60,290 nt of DNA from Neocallimastix lanati (nom. inval.) (Eukaryota > Neocallimastigomycota > Neocallimastigomycetes > Neocallimastigales > Neocallimastigaceae). Numbering within the stretch: the stretch's first letter is position 1; each line of letters opens with the position of its first letter. The notes beneath the pieces are model-generated. The model did no database searches and had not been told where the DNA came from. It saw only the letters and a program-made list of their open reading frames with translations. Shown here one piece after another: positions 12,488 to 24,290 of this stretch. The position numbers were made by a program, and so were the translations under genes. The DNA lies in NCBI GenBank assembly GCA_016946835.1, contig JACVTC010000194.1, forward strand, positions 167,501 to 227,790, written 5' to 3'.

Positions 12488-13930
12488 TTAGAGTGGTGGG
12501 TTAGCATTCTTAATACCTTGTTCAAAGTGCTTTTGGAACCATTGACCGGCTTCTGGTGCTGGCTTCATAGCAGTTTCATGACCACAGTAACCATCGAAAC
12601 GAGCTGCGGATTCATCAGAAGTACCATCAGATTCACCAAGTGGCTTAATCCAGTAGAAAGCATCAAGATAATCCATACCAGAAACTGGACTGGCTTGTGG
12701 TCTGGCTCCAACACCAACACCAGTTTGGTTACACCATTCTCCTGGGTGCTTACGATCAACCTTCTTACCATTACGAGAACTATCAGAAACGAAGTAAACA
12801 GATTTGATACCTGCTGATTTGAAGTCCTTAGAAATAGCTTCTAAGTATCTCTTTTCATCTGGGCATGGGTTCCATTCGGTTTCTGGTCCACGAGAAAGAG
12901 TTGGATCTTCCCATGGAGTGTAGTTAGAAACATTATCAGTGAAACCACGAACATTACCTGGAGCACCAGAACTAATAACCTTGGCATAAACTTTACCAGC
13001 CTTTTCACGGTTATCATCCCAACCTAACCAGAAGGCGTGACCAATATCAAGATACATAGCAACATGTGGAAGAACACCAAGCTTCTTAATTAAATAAGCA
13101 TGTCCTTCAAGATAATACTTTTCAGAATCAGCACAAGCTGGAGTAGATTCAAGATTTGTAACTAAGTTAGCAAGTGAATCGGGTTCAACAATAAGAACAA
13201 CTGGTTGAGATTTGTAAGTCTTTAAGTGACCTTCAATAACATCAATGTATTCAGACTTGTAACGAGCTAAATCTCCATCATTGGCAAGAAGTTCACCGTT
13301 AGAAGCAAGAGCGTGACAATCACGACCTGGTAAATCGTAAACAACGAAAACAGTTAAGATATCCTTACCACTACTTTGGTGTTGAGATTGAGCTCCTTGT
13401 AAGTTAGATTCTAACCAACTTTGCATGTTCTTAATGGTATCTAACCAAATAGCATTAGAGTAAGTCTTCATCTTTTCAGCCTTAGCAATAAGGGAAGAGT
13501 CAGACATTTGAGCAATAGCTCCATCAACTTCTTCAACATAGTATGGATTGATGTAGAATTCAACACCCTTGAATGGATTACCAGAAATGGTGTATTGTTC
13601 ATTAGATGGAGTAACATTACCACCAGCAGTACCAGTTGGAATACCACACCAGTCACCATTTTCAACACCCCATTTACCTGAGGCATCAGTGTACCAAACT
13701 TCAGCATTTGAAGAAGAACAGCATGGATAACCTTGAGAAAGAGACCAGCAAGTTGGAGCATCGGCAATACCACACCAATTACCGTTTTCTACACCCCACT
13801 TTCCATCGTTATCGGTGTAAACAACTTCATCACCAGAACAGCATGGGTAACCTAATCTTTCTGAGAAACAAGCAGCAGAAGCCTTAGCGGCAAGAGCAGC
13901 AACAGCAGTTAAAGCAACAGAAGTCTTCAT
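12488..13930 (-). CDS. GH6 cellulase (cellobiohydrolase-type) with two N-terminal dockerins, copy 1
   Basis: 480 residues. Signal peptide 1-19/20 ([19 protein letters not shown]). Dockerin 1 about 21-55 (Cys21, Cys30-Cys31, Cys53; [18 protein letters not shown]) and dockerin 2 about 61-98 (Cys61, Cys70-Cys71, Cys95). Short linker [11 protein letters not shown], then a GH6 catalytic domain from about 110 to 480. Key GH6 residues are present: Asp204 in [10 protein letters not shown] and the proton donor Asp251 in [10 protein letters not shown], matching Asp175 and Asp221 of Trichoderma Cel6A. Asp423 in LDAFYWIKP and GESDGTSD also fit the family. Expected role: secreted beta-1,4-glucan cleavage from the non-reducing end, attached to scaffoldin cohesins of the fungal cellulosome. 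It resembles Cel6A/CelC-type enzymes of Piromyces and Orpinomyces. The GC content is far above the flanks and there is no intron. The 1-20 segment differs from copies 5-9 (MKTSV against MKASI). Confidence 0.97.
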   Translation of the reverse strand: MKTSVALTAVAALAAKASAACFSERLGYPCCSGDEVVYTDNDGKWGVENGNWCGIADAPTCWSLSQGYPCCSSSNAEVWYTDASGKWGVENGDWCGIPTGTAGGNVTPSNEQYTISGNPFKGVEFYINPYYVEEVDGAIAQMSDSSLIAKAEKMKTYSNAIWLDTIKNMQSWLESNLQGAQSQHQSSGKDILTVFVVYDLPGRDCHALASNGELLANDGDLARYKSEYIDVIEGHLKTYKSQPVVLIVEPDSLANLVTNLESTPACADSEKYYLEGHAYLIKKLGVLPHVAMYLDIGHAFWLGWDDNREKAGKVYAKVISSGAPGNVRGFTDNVSNYTPWEDPTLSRGPETEWNPCPDEKRYLEAISKDFKSAGIKSVYFVSDSSRNGKKVDRKHPGEWCNQTGVGVGARPQASPVSGMDYLDAFYWIKPLGESDGTSDESAARFDGYCGHETAMKPAPEAGQWFQKHFEQGIKNANPPL

Positions 13931-14132
13931 TTTTCAATAAATTTTATTTATTTAATTATTTAATAATAGTTTGTAAATCAATACAAATTATAGTTTATTT
14001 TAATTCAAACAACAAATTTTATTGTCCTTTAATTTTCTTCCAGAGAAAATTTTTGTTTAATAATTATTAAATTATTTTAATAATAAACAAAGAAGAAAAT
14101 AAAATTGAAGAAAATAAACCCTTTATATATTC
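13931..14132 (-). promoter_or_regulatory. GH6 copy 1 promoter and leader (TATA, CTGGAAG element, TTGTA/TACAA inverted repeat)
   Basis: On the minus strand: TATATAAAG at about 14130-14122, TTTTCTCTGGAAGAAAA at 14049-14033, TTGTATTGATTTACAA at about 13988-13973, then the ATG at 13930. The same three elements in the same order precede all eight intact GH6 genes. The TATA position is plausible in this composition but not proven. The two other elements stand out strongly. Confidence 0.8.
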
Positions 14133-15911
14133 TAAAGAAATATGATATGAAATAATATTTAAATTATATTTAGGGGAATTCTGTTTTTTGTTCCATTTTT
14201 TTTATAAAATAAAGTTATATAATTATATTATACTTACAATAGTAATTAAGGAATAAAAATAATTGTGTAATCATATAATACTTAATTCAATATTAGATAC
14301 TATTAAAAATTTTTAAATTAAAAAGTTTCAATTAGAATTAAATATGAATAAATAAATATTTTATAAATAATTTATTTTTTATATTAAACTTAATATAAAA
14401 TAAAAGTTCATGTATCTTTAAAAATTTCCATCTAATTATGTTCTCCCAATTTGAAAAAAAAAAATTAATTAAAATCATTAGTATTTTTCAATACGATTAT
14501 CCTAGTTTAATTTAATTAATTTATTATTATTTATCATTTTTTATTTATTATATATTCATTTATTTATTATTTTATATTAATTACTATTTATTATTTATTA
14601 TTTATTATATATTTATTATTTATTATATATTTATTATTTATTATATATTTATTATTTATTATTTATTATATATTTATTATTTTATATTTGTTATTTTTTT
14701 ATTATTTATTTATTATTATATTGATTTTTCAATGTAATTTTAATATTTTTGAGATTTATTAATAAACTTAAATTATATAAAAATAAAATTTTTTATAGTA
14801 AAATATCTTTTTTTACATTGTACAAAAAGATATTTGATCGACATTAAGATAATACATTTTGAAAAAAGAAAAAAATTTAATTTATAAAAATAATTAAAAA
14901 AAAAATATTGTATTATTATAATTTATATAATTTTTATTGGATAATATTTAAGAAAATTATATAAAACAAATAGAATAGCCTTTTCATTTAATGAAAAAAA
15001 ATTAATAATAAAGTTTAAAATAATATTTTCTTTCATATAATAAATTTTATTGTTATACAAATAAATCCTCCTTTCATTTATTTTTTAATTTCAATTTAAA
15101 AATATTCTATTATTATGATAAAAATAAAAGAACAATGGAAGATGAAGTGATTTATATTAACATTAAAATTGAATAAAAATAAGGTTTAAATTTTTTTTAA
15201 CTAATATATTTTATTAATTTTTTTAATAAAAAAAATTTTTTTTATAAATATTTTTAATTCAAAAAAATTTTAACAGCATATATGAAACACTAAAAGAATA
15301 TACTATAACTAATATATATATTTTTCTTCTTAATTTTATAAATAAATAAAAACAGAAAAAACTCAAAAATTTTTATGATAATTCTTTTCATTTTATGGTA
15401 TATTAATGTAATATAATTAAATATAAATATAAAATGAAAAGAAAACTTTTTTATTATTTTATTTAATATTAAATATTTAAATATTCATATAGGTAAACTG
15501 TATATTTATTTATTATAAAGTTATAAATTATATGGTTAATAATTTATTTTAAAATTGATAATAAAAGGGAAATAAAAGGAATAATAATAATAATAAATCG
15601 AAAAAAAATTTTTTTTAAAAAAATTTAATATCAAGATAAACATGTGACTGACATATTATATTTAAGCAAAAAAAATTTTTTTGTTGGTGTAATCAAAACA
15701 ATATTAATTAATAATTATTGTGATATATTATCAATATAATTATCTTTAAAAAATTGATAATAATAGTTTCATGAATTAGAATAAATAAAACAATTAATGA
15801 GTTTCAAGAATTAGAATAATAAAAACAATTAATAATGGTTTCAAGAATTAGAATAATTAATTATTAAAGTTTGATAATGTTACATAAATCAATTAATACA
15901 TGATGATAATC

Positions 15912-16002
<91 letters not shown>

Positions 16003-16239
16003 ATCATGTGATATAAATATCCTATTTAAAATATTAATAAATAATTATAAAATATTGTAATTATTAATGAATAATAATTTTTAATTTTTCTTATTATAAT
16101 AATAAAAATGATAATAACGGTTTCAAGAATTAGAATAGATTTATAATATCTGGTTGATAATATTACATGAATAAATTAATATATATTTATGATGATAGTT
16201 TCAAAAATAAAAATAATGATATAAAACAAATATGTGTAG
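14133..16239. other. AT-rich intergenic DNA with simple and short direct repeats
   Basis: Contains TTTATTA-type repeats (about 14577-14690), an AAAT microsatellite (about 15915-16002) and several copies of a gtttcaagaattagaata-like motif (near 15765, 15799, 15837 and 16115). No coding sequence is seen. Confidence 0.6.
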
Positions 16240-16476
16240 TAACATATTTGTATATTTAATAATAATATTAAATTTATATCTTTTTTGATAATTATAATTA
16301 TTTTATTTTATTTTATTTCAATATGTATTATTATAATTATAATACTTTATTTCATATAAAATTTATATAGTTCTATATATTAGAATATATAATTAATATA
16401 TTACCTATTTCTTATAAATTAAATTATTTATATTAGAAATAGAGAACTCTCTTGTAAATTTTTAGGAATTAGAATT
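16240..16476. repeat. right arm of the long inverted repeat flanking GH6 copy 1
   Basis: Reverse complement of 11659-11912 with modest divergence. Blocks such as gagaactctcttgtaaatt and tataaatttaatatt match their partners across the arms. Arms point inward and are about 4.3 kb apart. Terminal TG/CA, a target duplication or a transposase are not evident. Confidence 0.85.
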
Positions 16477-16723
16477 ATTATTTAATTGTACGAATATTAT
16501 AATTTTATTAATAAAATTTACTAAACTACCATTATTTAAAACCCACTGCTTATAAATTATTGCACATAAAAGTCCCGCATATCAATAATAAATAAATATA
16601 TAAATAAATAATATTATGTGATATAAATTTTTTTATTATAAATATTAATAAAATAATTCAAATATTTTATTTCTTTTTTTTTTTTTATTTTAAATATGTA
16701 TATATTAGGTATATAATTAAATT

Positions 16724-16836
16724 ATATATTTTAATAAATCATTTATGTTATCACACATATATTACTTATATTATTGGTATATATTTTAATAAATTATTTA
16801 TGTTATCACACATATATTATTTATGTTATTAGTATA
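16724..16836. repeat. tandem repeat, two copies, period 55 bp
   Basis: atttatgttatcacacatat occurs at 16741 and again at 16796, with matching surroundings (tatattttaataaat before, attatttat-like after). Non-coding. Confidence 0.8.
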
Positions 16837-17250
16837 TTTTTATAATATACTAATAATAATGTTTATAGTTAATAAATAAACTAATAAACAAAAAAATATA
16901 TATATTAATAATTTATTAAAAAAAAAAAAAAAAAACATGTTATTACATTAAGAGAAACAATGAAATAATAATTTTTATCATTTAATATAAATTATTTTAT
17001 ATTATTTTATTTTTTTTTTATGTTATAATACTATAATACATACATATAAATTTTTTAAAAGTTTAATAATTATATTTATTGAATTTACTTTTATGTTATT
17101 GTCTCATATCAATTTTTAAATCTTCCAAAAAGAAAAAAAAAAACTTTATTTATATTTTTATTTTTCAATTTTAAAACAAATATAGTTGTACCTTTTTTTT
17201 TTTTGTTTGTTTGTTTTAATTAGATTCATTATATTATATATAATAAATTA

Positions 17251-17390
17251 ACCCTTTTTATAGTTTCAGTTTGCCGGATAACATTTAAGGAAATGGCGCC
17301 ACTCATATTTAATATTTATTATTATAATTACTATTTATATTAGGATTAAAATTTTCCATTCTGAATAAATATAGTAAATGCTAATCATTT
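17251..17390. repeat. diverged direct repeat, copy 1 (copy 2 at 17662-17785)
   Basis: Shares taacccttttta, tagtttc, ttgcc, ttt-aggaaat, tattaggatt-like, ctgaataaatat and gctaatc-like blocks in order with 17662-17785, with insertions. It contains the locally unusual GC-rich word atggcgccact. Nature unknown. Confidence 0.55.
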
Positions 17391-17661
17391 TTTTTTAAAA
17401 AAAAAAATATACAAAAAATTATAAAAAAATTAAAAAAAAAAAAAAAATAGTTTTCAGTTAATAATTATGATTTACATAATAATAAATAATTAATTATAAT
17501 AATAAAAACATTATTATTAAATAAAGAAAGTATTTGAAAAAAATTTTAACCAAATGTTTTTATGTTAATACATTTTAGGGAATATTATATTAATATCATA
17601 TAAATAACAACATAATATATTTATAATATATCTATATAACATAAATATTATATAATATTAA

Positions 17662-17785
17662 AAATTAACCCTTTTTATAATAGTTTCCTTTTGCCTGGTC
17701 ACTTTTATGGAAATTACGAGTATTATTAAGATTGAATGTTTCTATTTTGAATGAATATAACTAATGGTTATCTTTTTTTTTTTTT
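17662..17785. repeat. diverged direct repeat, copy 2 (copy 1 at 17251-17390)
   Basis: About 410 bp downstream of copy 1 and in the same orientation, with a shorter spacing between blocks. Both copies are followed by a polyT/polyA stretch. No protein is recognised. Confidence 0.55.
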
Positions 17786-19240
17786 TTTTTATTATTTTTT
17801 TTTTTAGAAAAAGAAAAAACGAAGTAAACAAAATATTATAAACCAAAAAAATAATAATATGGATAATTCTATGATTTTTTAATGTATATATTTTACTTAA
17901 TAATCTATAATAATTATCATATTAATAATAAAAATAAAATAAAAATAATAATAATAATAATATAATTATAATATCAATCAAAGTTGTAATAATAACAAAA
18001 TTGTAATAGTAATTTTTAGTAAAAACATAATAATAGATAATAACAAATTTGTAATAATATTAATAATAGCAATAATAAGAAAATATTATCATAAATGAAG
18101 TATAAGAAAAAAATTTTTTATTAAATATTCATATTTTATATGGAATAATTATATTAATGTAAAGTAAATAATTATGAATATAATTTTGTAATAATATATA
18201 AAAAAAAATCTTTATGATTAAAATAAATATATATATAATTTAAAAAAATAGAATTATAAATTTATATAATAATTATGAAATAAAACTAATATAAATTATT
18301 TATATCATTTATATAAAATATAAGGATATGTAATAATATAAATATTATTAGAAATATATATGTATAATTAAAAAAAAAATTAAACAATATTTAATATATA
18401 TATGAATGCTTTTTATATTATAATGTTTGTAAAGTTGTTGAAATACTTATTTATAAATATAATATTGAGTTTATTAATTATCATGTTTAAATATATTATT
18501 AATAATATATTAGAGTATAACTAAAAAAATTTCAGTTTTATTTTATATCATAATTCAATTTCATAGTTAGTATATTATATGAATATGAAATATTTTTTTT
18601 TTTTTTAAATTTAAATTATAAAAGCAATATTAATATTAACTTATACCATTTTTTATTTATTAATTTTAATAGTTTAATATTTTTTTTCTGAAATAAAATT
18701 TTAAATGAAAATAGAAGTATATATATTATATATCACATTCACAAATTTATTAACTTATAATTTAGTAAATATTTTAAAAAATATATTTTAAAAGAATAAC
18801 ATAAAAAAAAAAAAAAAAGAGCCTTTAATAAAAATTAATATCTAAACAAATATAATATTAGGATGATGTTTAGCATTAATTAAGATAGTTTTAAATAATA
18901 ATAATAATTCTATTAATAACAATTATTTAAATTTCAGATTTTTACAAGTAGCAATAATTACACATTTTAATAATTATAAAATATTAAAAAGCTTTTTTTT
19001 TTTTTTTTTTTTTTTTTTCATATAATAAATTTTAATATTTAATAAAGTTAGTACTCCTTAATACTTAAAAATAAATTAAAAAAAAAAAGAAAATACTAAA
19101 TTAAAATTTATATTAATTAAAAAAAAGATGTACATTTAAATTGATTAATTACATATTATACTTTAATATAATTATTCATAATTAATTAATATATATTAAT
19201 ATATTATTTTTATATACTAAAATATCCACTTTTTCAAAGA
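17786..19240. other. AT-rich intergenic DNA upstream of GH6 copy 2
   Basis: Nothing coding is seen. Contains AATAATA-type runs (17940-18070) and a polyT tract of about 27 bases ending near 19018. Confidence 0.6.
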
Positions 19241-19441
19241 TATATAAAAAGAACAAATTTTTTTGTTTCATTTTTATCAAATAAAACTTAATATAGTATT
19301 TAATTTTCTCTGGAAGAAAATTTTTTAAAAAAAATTATTAAATATATAATATTTGAAATTTTGTATTGATTTACAATAAAAATATCTTTTCAAAGTTATA
19401 TTTTAAATATTAATTTTTTTTATATAAGTAATATATATAAA
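19241..19441 (+). promoter_or_regulatory. GH6 copy 2 promoter and leader
   Basis: TATATAAAAAG at 19241, TTTTCTCTGGAAGAAAA at 19304-19320, TTGTATTGATTTACAA at 19361-19376, ATG at 19442. Spacing is 63 bases from TATA to the first element, 40 between elements and 65 to the ATG. Confidence 0.85.
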
Positions 19442-20884
19442 ATGAAGACCTCTATTGCTTTAACCGCAGTTGCTGCTCTTGCCGCTAAGGCTTCTGCTGC
19501 TTGTTTCTCAGAAAGATTAGGTTACCCATGCTGTTCTGGTAATGAAGTTGTCTATACCGATAATGATGGAAAGTGGGGTGTAGAAAACGGTAATTGGTGT
19601 GGTATTGCCGATGCTCCAACTTGCTGGTCTCTTTCTCAAGGTTATCCATGCTGTTCTTCTTCAAATGCTGAAGTTTGGTACACCGATGCCTCAGGTAAAT
19701 GGGGTGTTGAAAATGGTGACTGGTGTGGTATTCCAACTGGTACTACTGGTGGTAATGTTACTCCATCTAATGAACAATACACCATTTCTGGTAATCCATT
19801 CAAGGGTGTTGAATTCTACATCAATCCATACTATGTTGAAGAAGTTGATGGAGCTATTGCTCAAATGTCAGATTCTTCTCTTATTGCTAAGGCTGAAAAG
19901 ATGAAGACTTACTCTAATGCTATTTGGTTAGATACCATTAAGAACATGCAAAGTTGGTTAGAATCTAATTTACAAGGAGCTCAATCTCAACACCAATCTA
20001 GTGGTAAGGATATCTTAACTGTTTTCGTTGTTTACGATTTACCAGGTCGTGATTGTCACGCTCTTGCTTCTAACGGTGAACTTCTTGCCAATGATGGAGA
20101 TTTAGCTCGTTACAAGTCAGAATATATTGACGTTATTGAAGGTCATTTAAAGACTTACAAATCTCAACCAGTTGTTCTTATTGTTGAACCCGATTCACTT
20201 GCTAACTTAGTTACTAACCTTGAATCTACTCCAGCTTGTGCTGATTCTGAAAAGTATTATCTTGAAGGACATGCTTATTTAATTAAGAAGCTTGGTGTTC
20301 TTCCACATGTTGCTATGTATCTTGATATTGGTCACGCTTTCTGGTTAGGTTGGGATGATAATCGTGAAAAGGCTGGTAAAGTTTATGCCAAGGTTATTAG
20401 TTCTGGTGCTCCAGGTAATGTTCGTGGTTTCACTGATAATGTTTCTAACTACACTCCATGGGAAGATCCAACTCTTTCTCGTGGACCAGAAACCGAATGG
20501 AACCCATGCCCAGATGAAAAGAGATACTTAGAAGCTATTTCTAAGGACTTCAAATCAGCAGGTATCAAATCTGTTTACTTCGTTTCTGATAGTTCTCGTA
20601 ATGGTAAGAAGGTTGATCGTAAGCATCCAGGAGAATGGTGTAACCAAACTGGTGTTGGAGTTGGAGCCAGACCACAAGCCAGTCCAGTTTCTGGTATGGA
20701 TTATCTTGATGCTTTCTACTGGATTAAGCCACTTGGTGAATCCGATGGTACTTCTGATGAAAGTGCAGCTCGTTTCGATGGTTACTGTGGTCATGAAACT
20801 GCTATGAAGCCAGCACCAGAAGCCGGTCAATGGTTCCAAAAGCACTTTGAACAAGGTATTAAGAATGCTAATCCACCTCTCTAA
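19442..20884 (+). CDS. GH6 cellulase with two N-terminal dockerins, copy 2
   Basis: 480 residues, differing from copy 1 at only three visible positions (Ile5 for Val, Asn34 for Asp in dockerin 1, Thr102 for Ala in the linker GTTGG). All eight dockerin cysteines and the GH6 acids (Asp204, Asp251, Asp423) are kept. Transcribed divergently from copy 1 across about 5.5 kb and convergently with copy 3, so copies 2 and 3 form a large inverted repeat with a 1.7-kb centre. The 3' end reads into TAAATAAATTGAGAAG, so the stop codon overlaps an AATAAA-like signal. Copies 1 and 2 are the only ones with the short GT(A/T)GG linker, marking them as a pair. Confidence 0.97.
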   Translation: MKTSIALTAVAALAAKASAACFSERLGYPCCSGNEVVYTDNDGKWGVENGNWCGIADAPTCWSLSQGYPCCSSSNAEVWYTDASGKWGVENGDWCGIPTGTTGGNVTPSNEQYTISGNPFKGVEFYINPYYVEEVDGAIAQMSDSSLIAKAEKMKTYSNAIWLDTIKNMQSWLESNLQGAQSQHQSSGKDILTVFVVYDLPGRDCHALASNGELLANDGDLARYKSEYIDVIEGHLKTYKSQPVVLIVEPDSLANLVTNLESTPACADSEKYYLEGHAYLIKKLGVLPHVAMYLDIGHAFWLGWDDNREKAGKVYAKVISSGAPGNVRGFTDNVSNYTPWEDPTLSRGPETEWNPCPDEKRYLEAISKDFKSAGIKSVYFVSDSSRNGKKVDRKHPGEWCNQTGVGVGARPQASPVSGMDYLDAFYWIKPLGESDGTSDESAARFDGYCGHETAMKPAPEAGQWFQKHFEQGIKNANPPL

Positions 20885-21658
20885 ATAAATTGAGAAGCTT
20901 AAAAATTTAAATGAGAATTTATAATTATATACTTTAAAGTTTATTTCTTTAATTGAATAGTGTGTGTTCCTTTATATAATTATTTTTTTTAGTTGAAAAT
21001 TAGAGACTATCATAAATTTAAAAAATTGACAAATTATTAAAAAAATTTTTATTGTTAAATTATAAGAAAAAAAATAGTATAAAAAATTAAATGAAATGAA
21101 ACTATTAAAATTTGTAAAATTAAATATTTTAAAAAAAATAGATAAAAATGTATTAAAATAAAAAAATTAAAAAAAGTCAGATGAATTAAAAGTAAAATAA
21201 AAAATAAATTAAACTAATAAAATTAAAAAATTATAAAAAAATAAAAAATTAAATAAAAATATAAAAAGATATAAAATAATTATAAATGTATGTGTAATAA
21301 TGGATGCAAGTTGATATTAATAAATTAATCCTTAAAAAAAAAAAAAGAAGGAAAGGATTAAATAGTATTGTTTTTTTTTTTTTTTTTTTTTTTATGTATT
21401 TTGTAAAGAATATTTAAAGTTTCGTTTTGAAAAAATTATCTTTTTCAGTTATAAAGCATAATAAAATTTATATTTTTAAACATTTCATCTTAAAAAAGCT
21501 ATATATCATTATAAATTTAATTTTATATTATATAATTTATATATAAGAATATAATTAATTTATAAAGGAAAAATATAAATTCAGAATTAATAATATAAAA
21601 CAATTTGTATATAATAAATAAATAAAAAGGTAAAATGATTTTTTTTTTTTTTTATTTG
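20885..21658. other. AT-rich spacer downstream of GH6 copy 2
   Basis: Presumed 3' untranslated region followed by A-rich DNA and a polyT tract near 21371-21393. No gene is seen. Confidence 0.6.
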
Positions 21659-21870
21659 GAGTTCCCTTGGCAAATACATAAATGTCAGAAAAATATCAAT
21701 TTAGTAGAATATATTTTATATCACAGGTAGAATATATATTTACATGGACATATGAAATCATGTACCCAAATGCTAGTAGTTCCCTCTTAAATATATAGTA
21801 CTAGTGCAACCCTCTTAATTAGTTCAGTATCTTTTCTAATAATAATAATATATAAGGGGAAAGTATTATT
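21659..21870. repeat. dispersed repeat, copy B (copy A at 3523-3745)
   Basis: Same blocks and order as copy A (cccttggcaaat, ttagtagaatat, acatggacatat, aaatcatgtaccc, aaatgctagta, gtgcaaccctc). It sits in the 1.7-kb gap between the convergent GH6 copies 2 and 3. Copy B lacks the perfect hairpin seen left of copy A. Confidence 0.8.
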
Positions 21871-22614
21871 TTGACGAGTACTAATAATAATATTCCTATT
21901 TTCTCTATCAATACTATTACTATTATTAACAATATTTATTTCTATAGTTATTATTACTAATATTTTATATACTTTGTTACTACGCTCACAATTAGTTTGT
22001 GTGATTCTCCATTATTATTCATAATCTGTGATAACACCATGTTTACATTGCTATTTGATATTGGACAATTTTTGGAAATTATAATTTTTTTTTTTTTTTT
22101 TTTAGGCTTAGGAAATAACTTTTATTTAATTTTATAATATCTAATCTTTCAAATATTTTCAAATATTATTATAAAGTGATAATTTTTATAAATAAAAATG
22201 AAATTTATAAACTGATATTCAATTTAATTCTTACAAAATATTATAATTCTAATCTTCTACAACAACCAAAAATAAAAATAAATATTAAATAAAAAAAAAA
22301 TATTTAAAAAAATTTATGCAATAACACACTACAATTAACTCTAATACAAATTTACATTCATAATAAATAAATATATTTTTTTTAAAATAATATTAAATTT
22401 TTATTTTTATTAATTAACTTTTATTTAAAGACAACATTTTCTTTAATTAAAAATTTATATTTTTAATTTTGTCTTTAATTTCATAATTTCATAATTTCTT
22501 TATTTTTTTTTCTTTTTAAATTTAAAATTTATTGTAATGAATATAAATCTAATAATTAATTATTCAAAAAAAAAAAAAATTTTTTTTATGTTTTATAACT
22601 ATTATTTAATCCAT
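21871..22614. other. spacer between dispersed repeat and GH6 copy 3
   Basis: Non-coding as far as can be seen. The part to about 22080 is a little less AT-rich and may be the diverged continuation of the dispersed repeat. The open frame 22537-22944 is antisense shadow. Confidence 0.55.
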
Positions 22615-24087
22615 TTAGAGTGGTGGGTTAGCATTCTTAATACCTTGTTCAAAGTGCTTTTGGAACCATTGACCGGCTTCTGGAGCTGGCTTCATAGCAG
22701 TTTCATGACCACAGTAACCATCGAAACGAGCAGCAGATTCATCAGAAGTACCATCGGATTCACCAAGTGGCTTAATCCAGTAGAAAGCATCAAGATAATC
22801 CATACCAGAAACTGGACTAGCTTGTGGTCTGGCACCAACACCAACACCAGTTTGGTTACACCATTCACCTGGGTGCTTACGATCAACCTTCTTACCATTA
22901 CGAGAACTATCAGAAACAAAGTAAACGGATTTGATACCTGCTGATTTGAAGTCCTTAGAAATAGCTTCTAAGTATCTCTTTTCATCTGGACATGGGTTCC
23001 ATTCAGTTTCTGGTCCACGAGAAAGAGTTGGATCTTCCCATGGAGTGTAGTTAGAAACATTATCAGTGAAACCACGAACATTACCTGGAGCACCAGAACT
23101 AATAACCTTGGCATAAACCTTACCAGCCTTTTCACGATTATCATCCCAACCTAACCAGAAAGCGTGACCAATATCAAGATACATAGCAACATGTGGAAGA
23201 ACACCGAACTTTTGAATTAAGTAAGCATGACCATCGAGATAGTATTTTTCAGAATCAGCACAAGCTGGAGTAGATTCAAGGTTAGTAACTAAGTTAGCAA
23301 GTGAATCTGGTTCAACAATAAGAACAACTGGTTGAGATTTGTAAGTCTTTAAGTGACCTTCAATAACATCAATATATTCTGACTTGTAACGAGCTAAATC
23401 TCCATCATTGGCAAGAAGTTCACCGTTAGAGGCAAGAGCGTGACAATCACGACCTGGTAAATCATAAACAACGAAAACTGTTAAGATATCCTTACCACTA
23501 GATTGGTGTTGAGATTGAGCTCCTTGTAAGTTAGATTCTAACCAACTTTGCATGTTCTTAATAGTATCTAACCAAATAGCATTAGAGTAAGTCTTCATCT
23601 TTTCAGCCTTAGCAATGAGGGAAGAGTCGGACATTTGAGCAATAGCTCCATCAACTTCTTCAACATAGTATGGATTGATGTAGAATTCAACACCCTTGAA
23701 TGGATTACCAGAAATGGTGTATTGTTCATTAGATGGAGTAACACTACCACCACCAATACTACCACCACCAATACTACCACCAGTAGAACCAGTTGGAATA
23801 CCACACCAGTCTCCATTTTCAACACCCCACTTACCTGAGGCATCAGTGTACCAAACTTCAGCATTTGAAGAAGAACAGCATGGATAACCTTGAGAAAGAG
23901 ACCAGCAAGTTGGAGCATCGGCAATACCACACCAATTACCATTTTCTACACCCCACTTTCCATCGTTATCGGTGTAAACAACTTCGTTACCAGAACAACA
24001 TGGGTAACCTAATCTTTCAGCAAAGCAAGCGGCAGAAGCCTTAGCGGCAAGAGCAGCAGTAGCAATTAAAGCATAAGTGGCTTTCAT
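22615..24087 (-). CDS. GH6 cellulase with two N-terminal dockerins, copy 3 (longest linker)
   Basis: 490 residues. Signal peptide [19 protein letters not shown]. Two dockerins as in the other copies. The linker is expanded to a Gly-Ser-Ile repeat (two SIGGG units and a final S), encoded by 15-bp DNA repeats at about 23748-23783. The catalytic domain keeps both acids (RDC and EPDS motifs). It carries [12 protein letters not shown] where most copies read [12 protein letters not shown], a variant shared only with copy 8 (which has QKLG). It retains GPETEW like copies 1 and 2, so its relationships differ along the gene. The 3' flank (CTCTAAATGGATT) departs from the TAAATAAAT form of the others. 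Confidence 0.97.
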   Translation of the reverse strand: MKATYALIATAALAAKASAACFAERLGYPCCSGNEVVYTDNDGKWGVENGNWCGIADAPTCWSLSQGYPCCSSSNAEVWYTDASGKWGVENGDWCGIPTGSTGGSIGGGSIGGGSVTPSNEQYTISGNPFKGVEFYINPYYVEEVDGAIAQMSDSSLIAKAEKMKTYSNAIWLDTIKNMQSWLESNLQGAQSQHQSSGKDILTVFVVYDLPGRDCHALASNGELLANDGDLARYKSEYIDVIEGHLKTYKSQPVVLIVEPDSLANLVTNLESTPACADSEKYYLDGHAYLIQKFGVLPHVAMYLDIGHAFWLGWDDNREKAGKVYAKVISSGAPGNVRGFTDNVSNYTPWEDPTLSRGPETEWNPCPDEKRYLEAISKDFKSAGIKSVYFVSDSSRNGKKVDRKHPGEWCNQTGVGVGARPQASPVSGMDYLDAFYWIKPLGESDGTSDESAARFDGYCGHETAMKPAPEAGQWFQKHFEQGIKNANPPL

Positions 24088-24290
24088 TTTCTTTTTTATT
24101 AAAATTTTATAAAAAAAATATCTTGAAAAAAAATTATTTAAGATGATTGTAAATCAATACAATATTTTTATAGCAATATTTTATAATTTCTTTAATAAGT
24201 AATTTTCTTCCAGAGAAAATTTATTAATAATAATAAATTAAGAAAAAAAAATTTGTAAAATAGAAAAAAATTGTTCTATTTATATTTCAA
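24088..24290 (-). promoter_or_regulatory. GH6 copy 3 promoter and leader
   Basis: Minus strand: ATATAAATAGAA at 24286-24275, TTTTCTCTGGAAGAAAA at 24219-24203, TTGTATTGATTTACAA at 24162-24147, ATG at 24087. The two conserved elements are perfect; the bases between them are unlike those of the other copies. Confidence 0.85.

Noticed and set aside
12299-12817. 172-codon plus-strand frame over the end of GH6 copy 1
   Set aside because: The second half is the antisense of the cellulase, and similar antisense frames recur at the other GH6 copies, following their codon bias. The first half is low-complexity. No independent evidence for a gene.
19304-19441. 5' untranslated intron between the CTGGAAG element and the GH6 start, using GTATTGA as donor
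   Set aside because: Copy 9 has no AG acceptor between the element and the ATG, so a shared intron is not supported.
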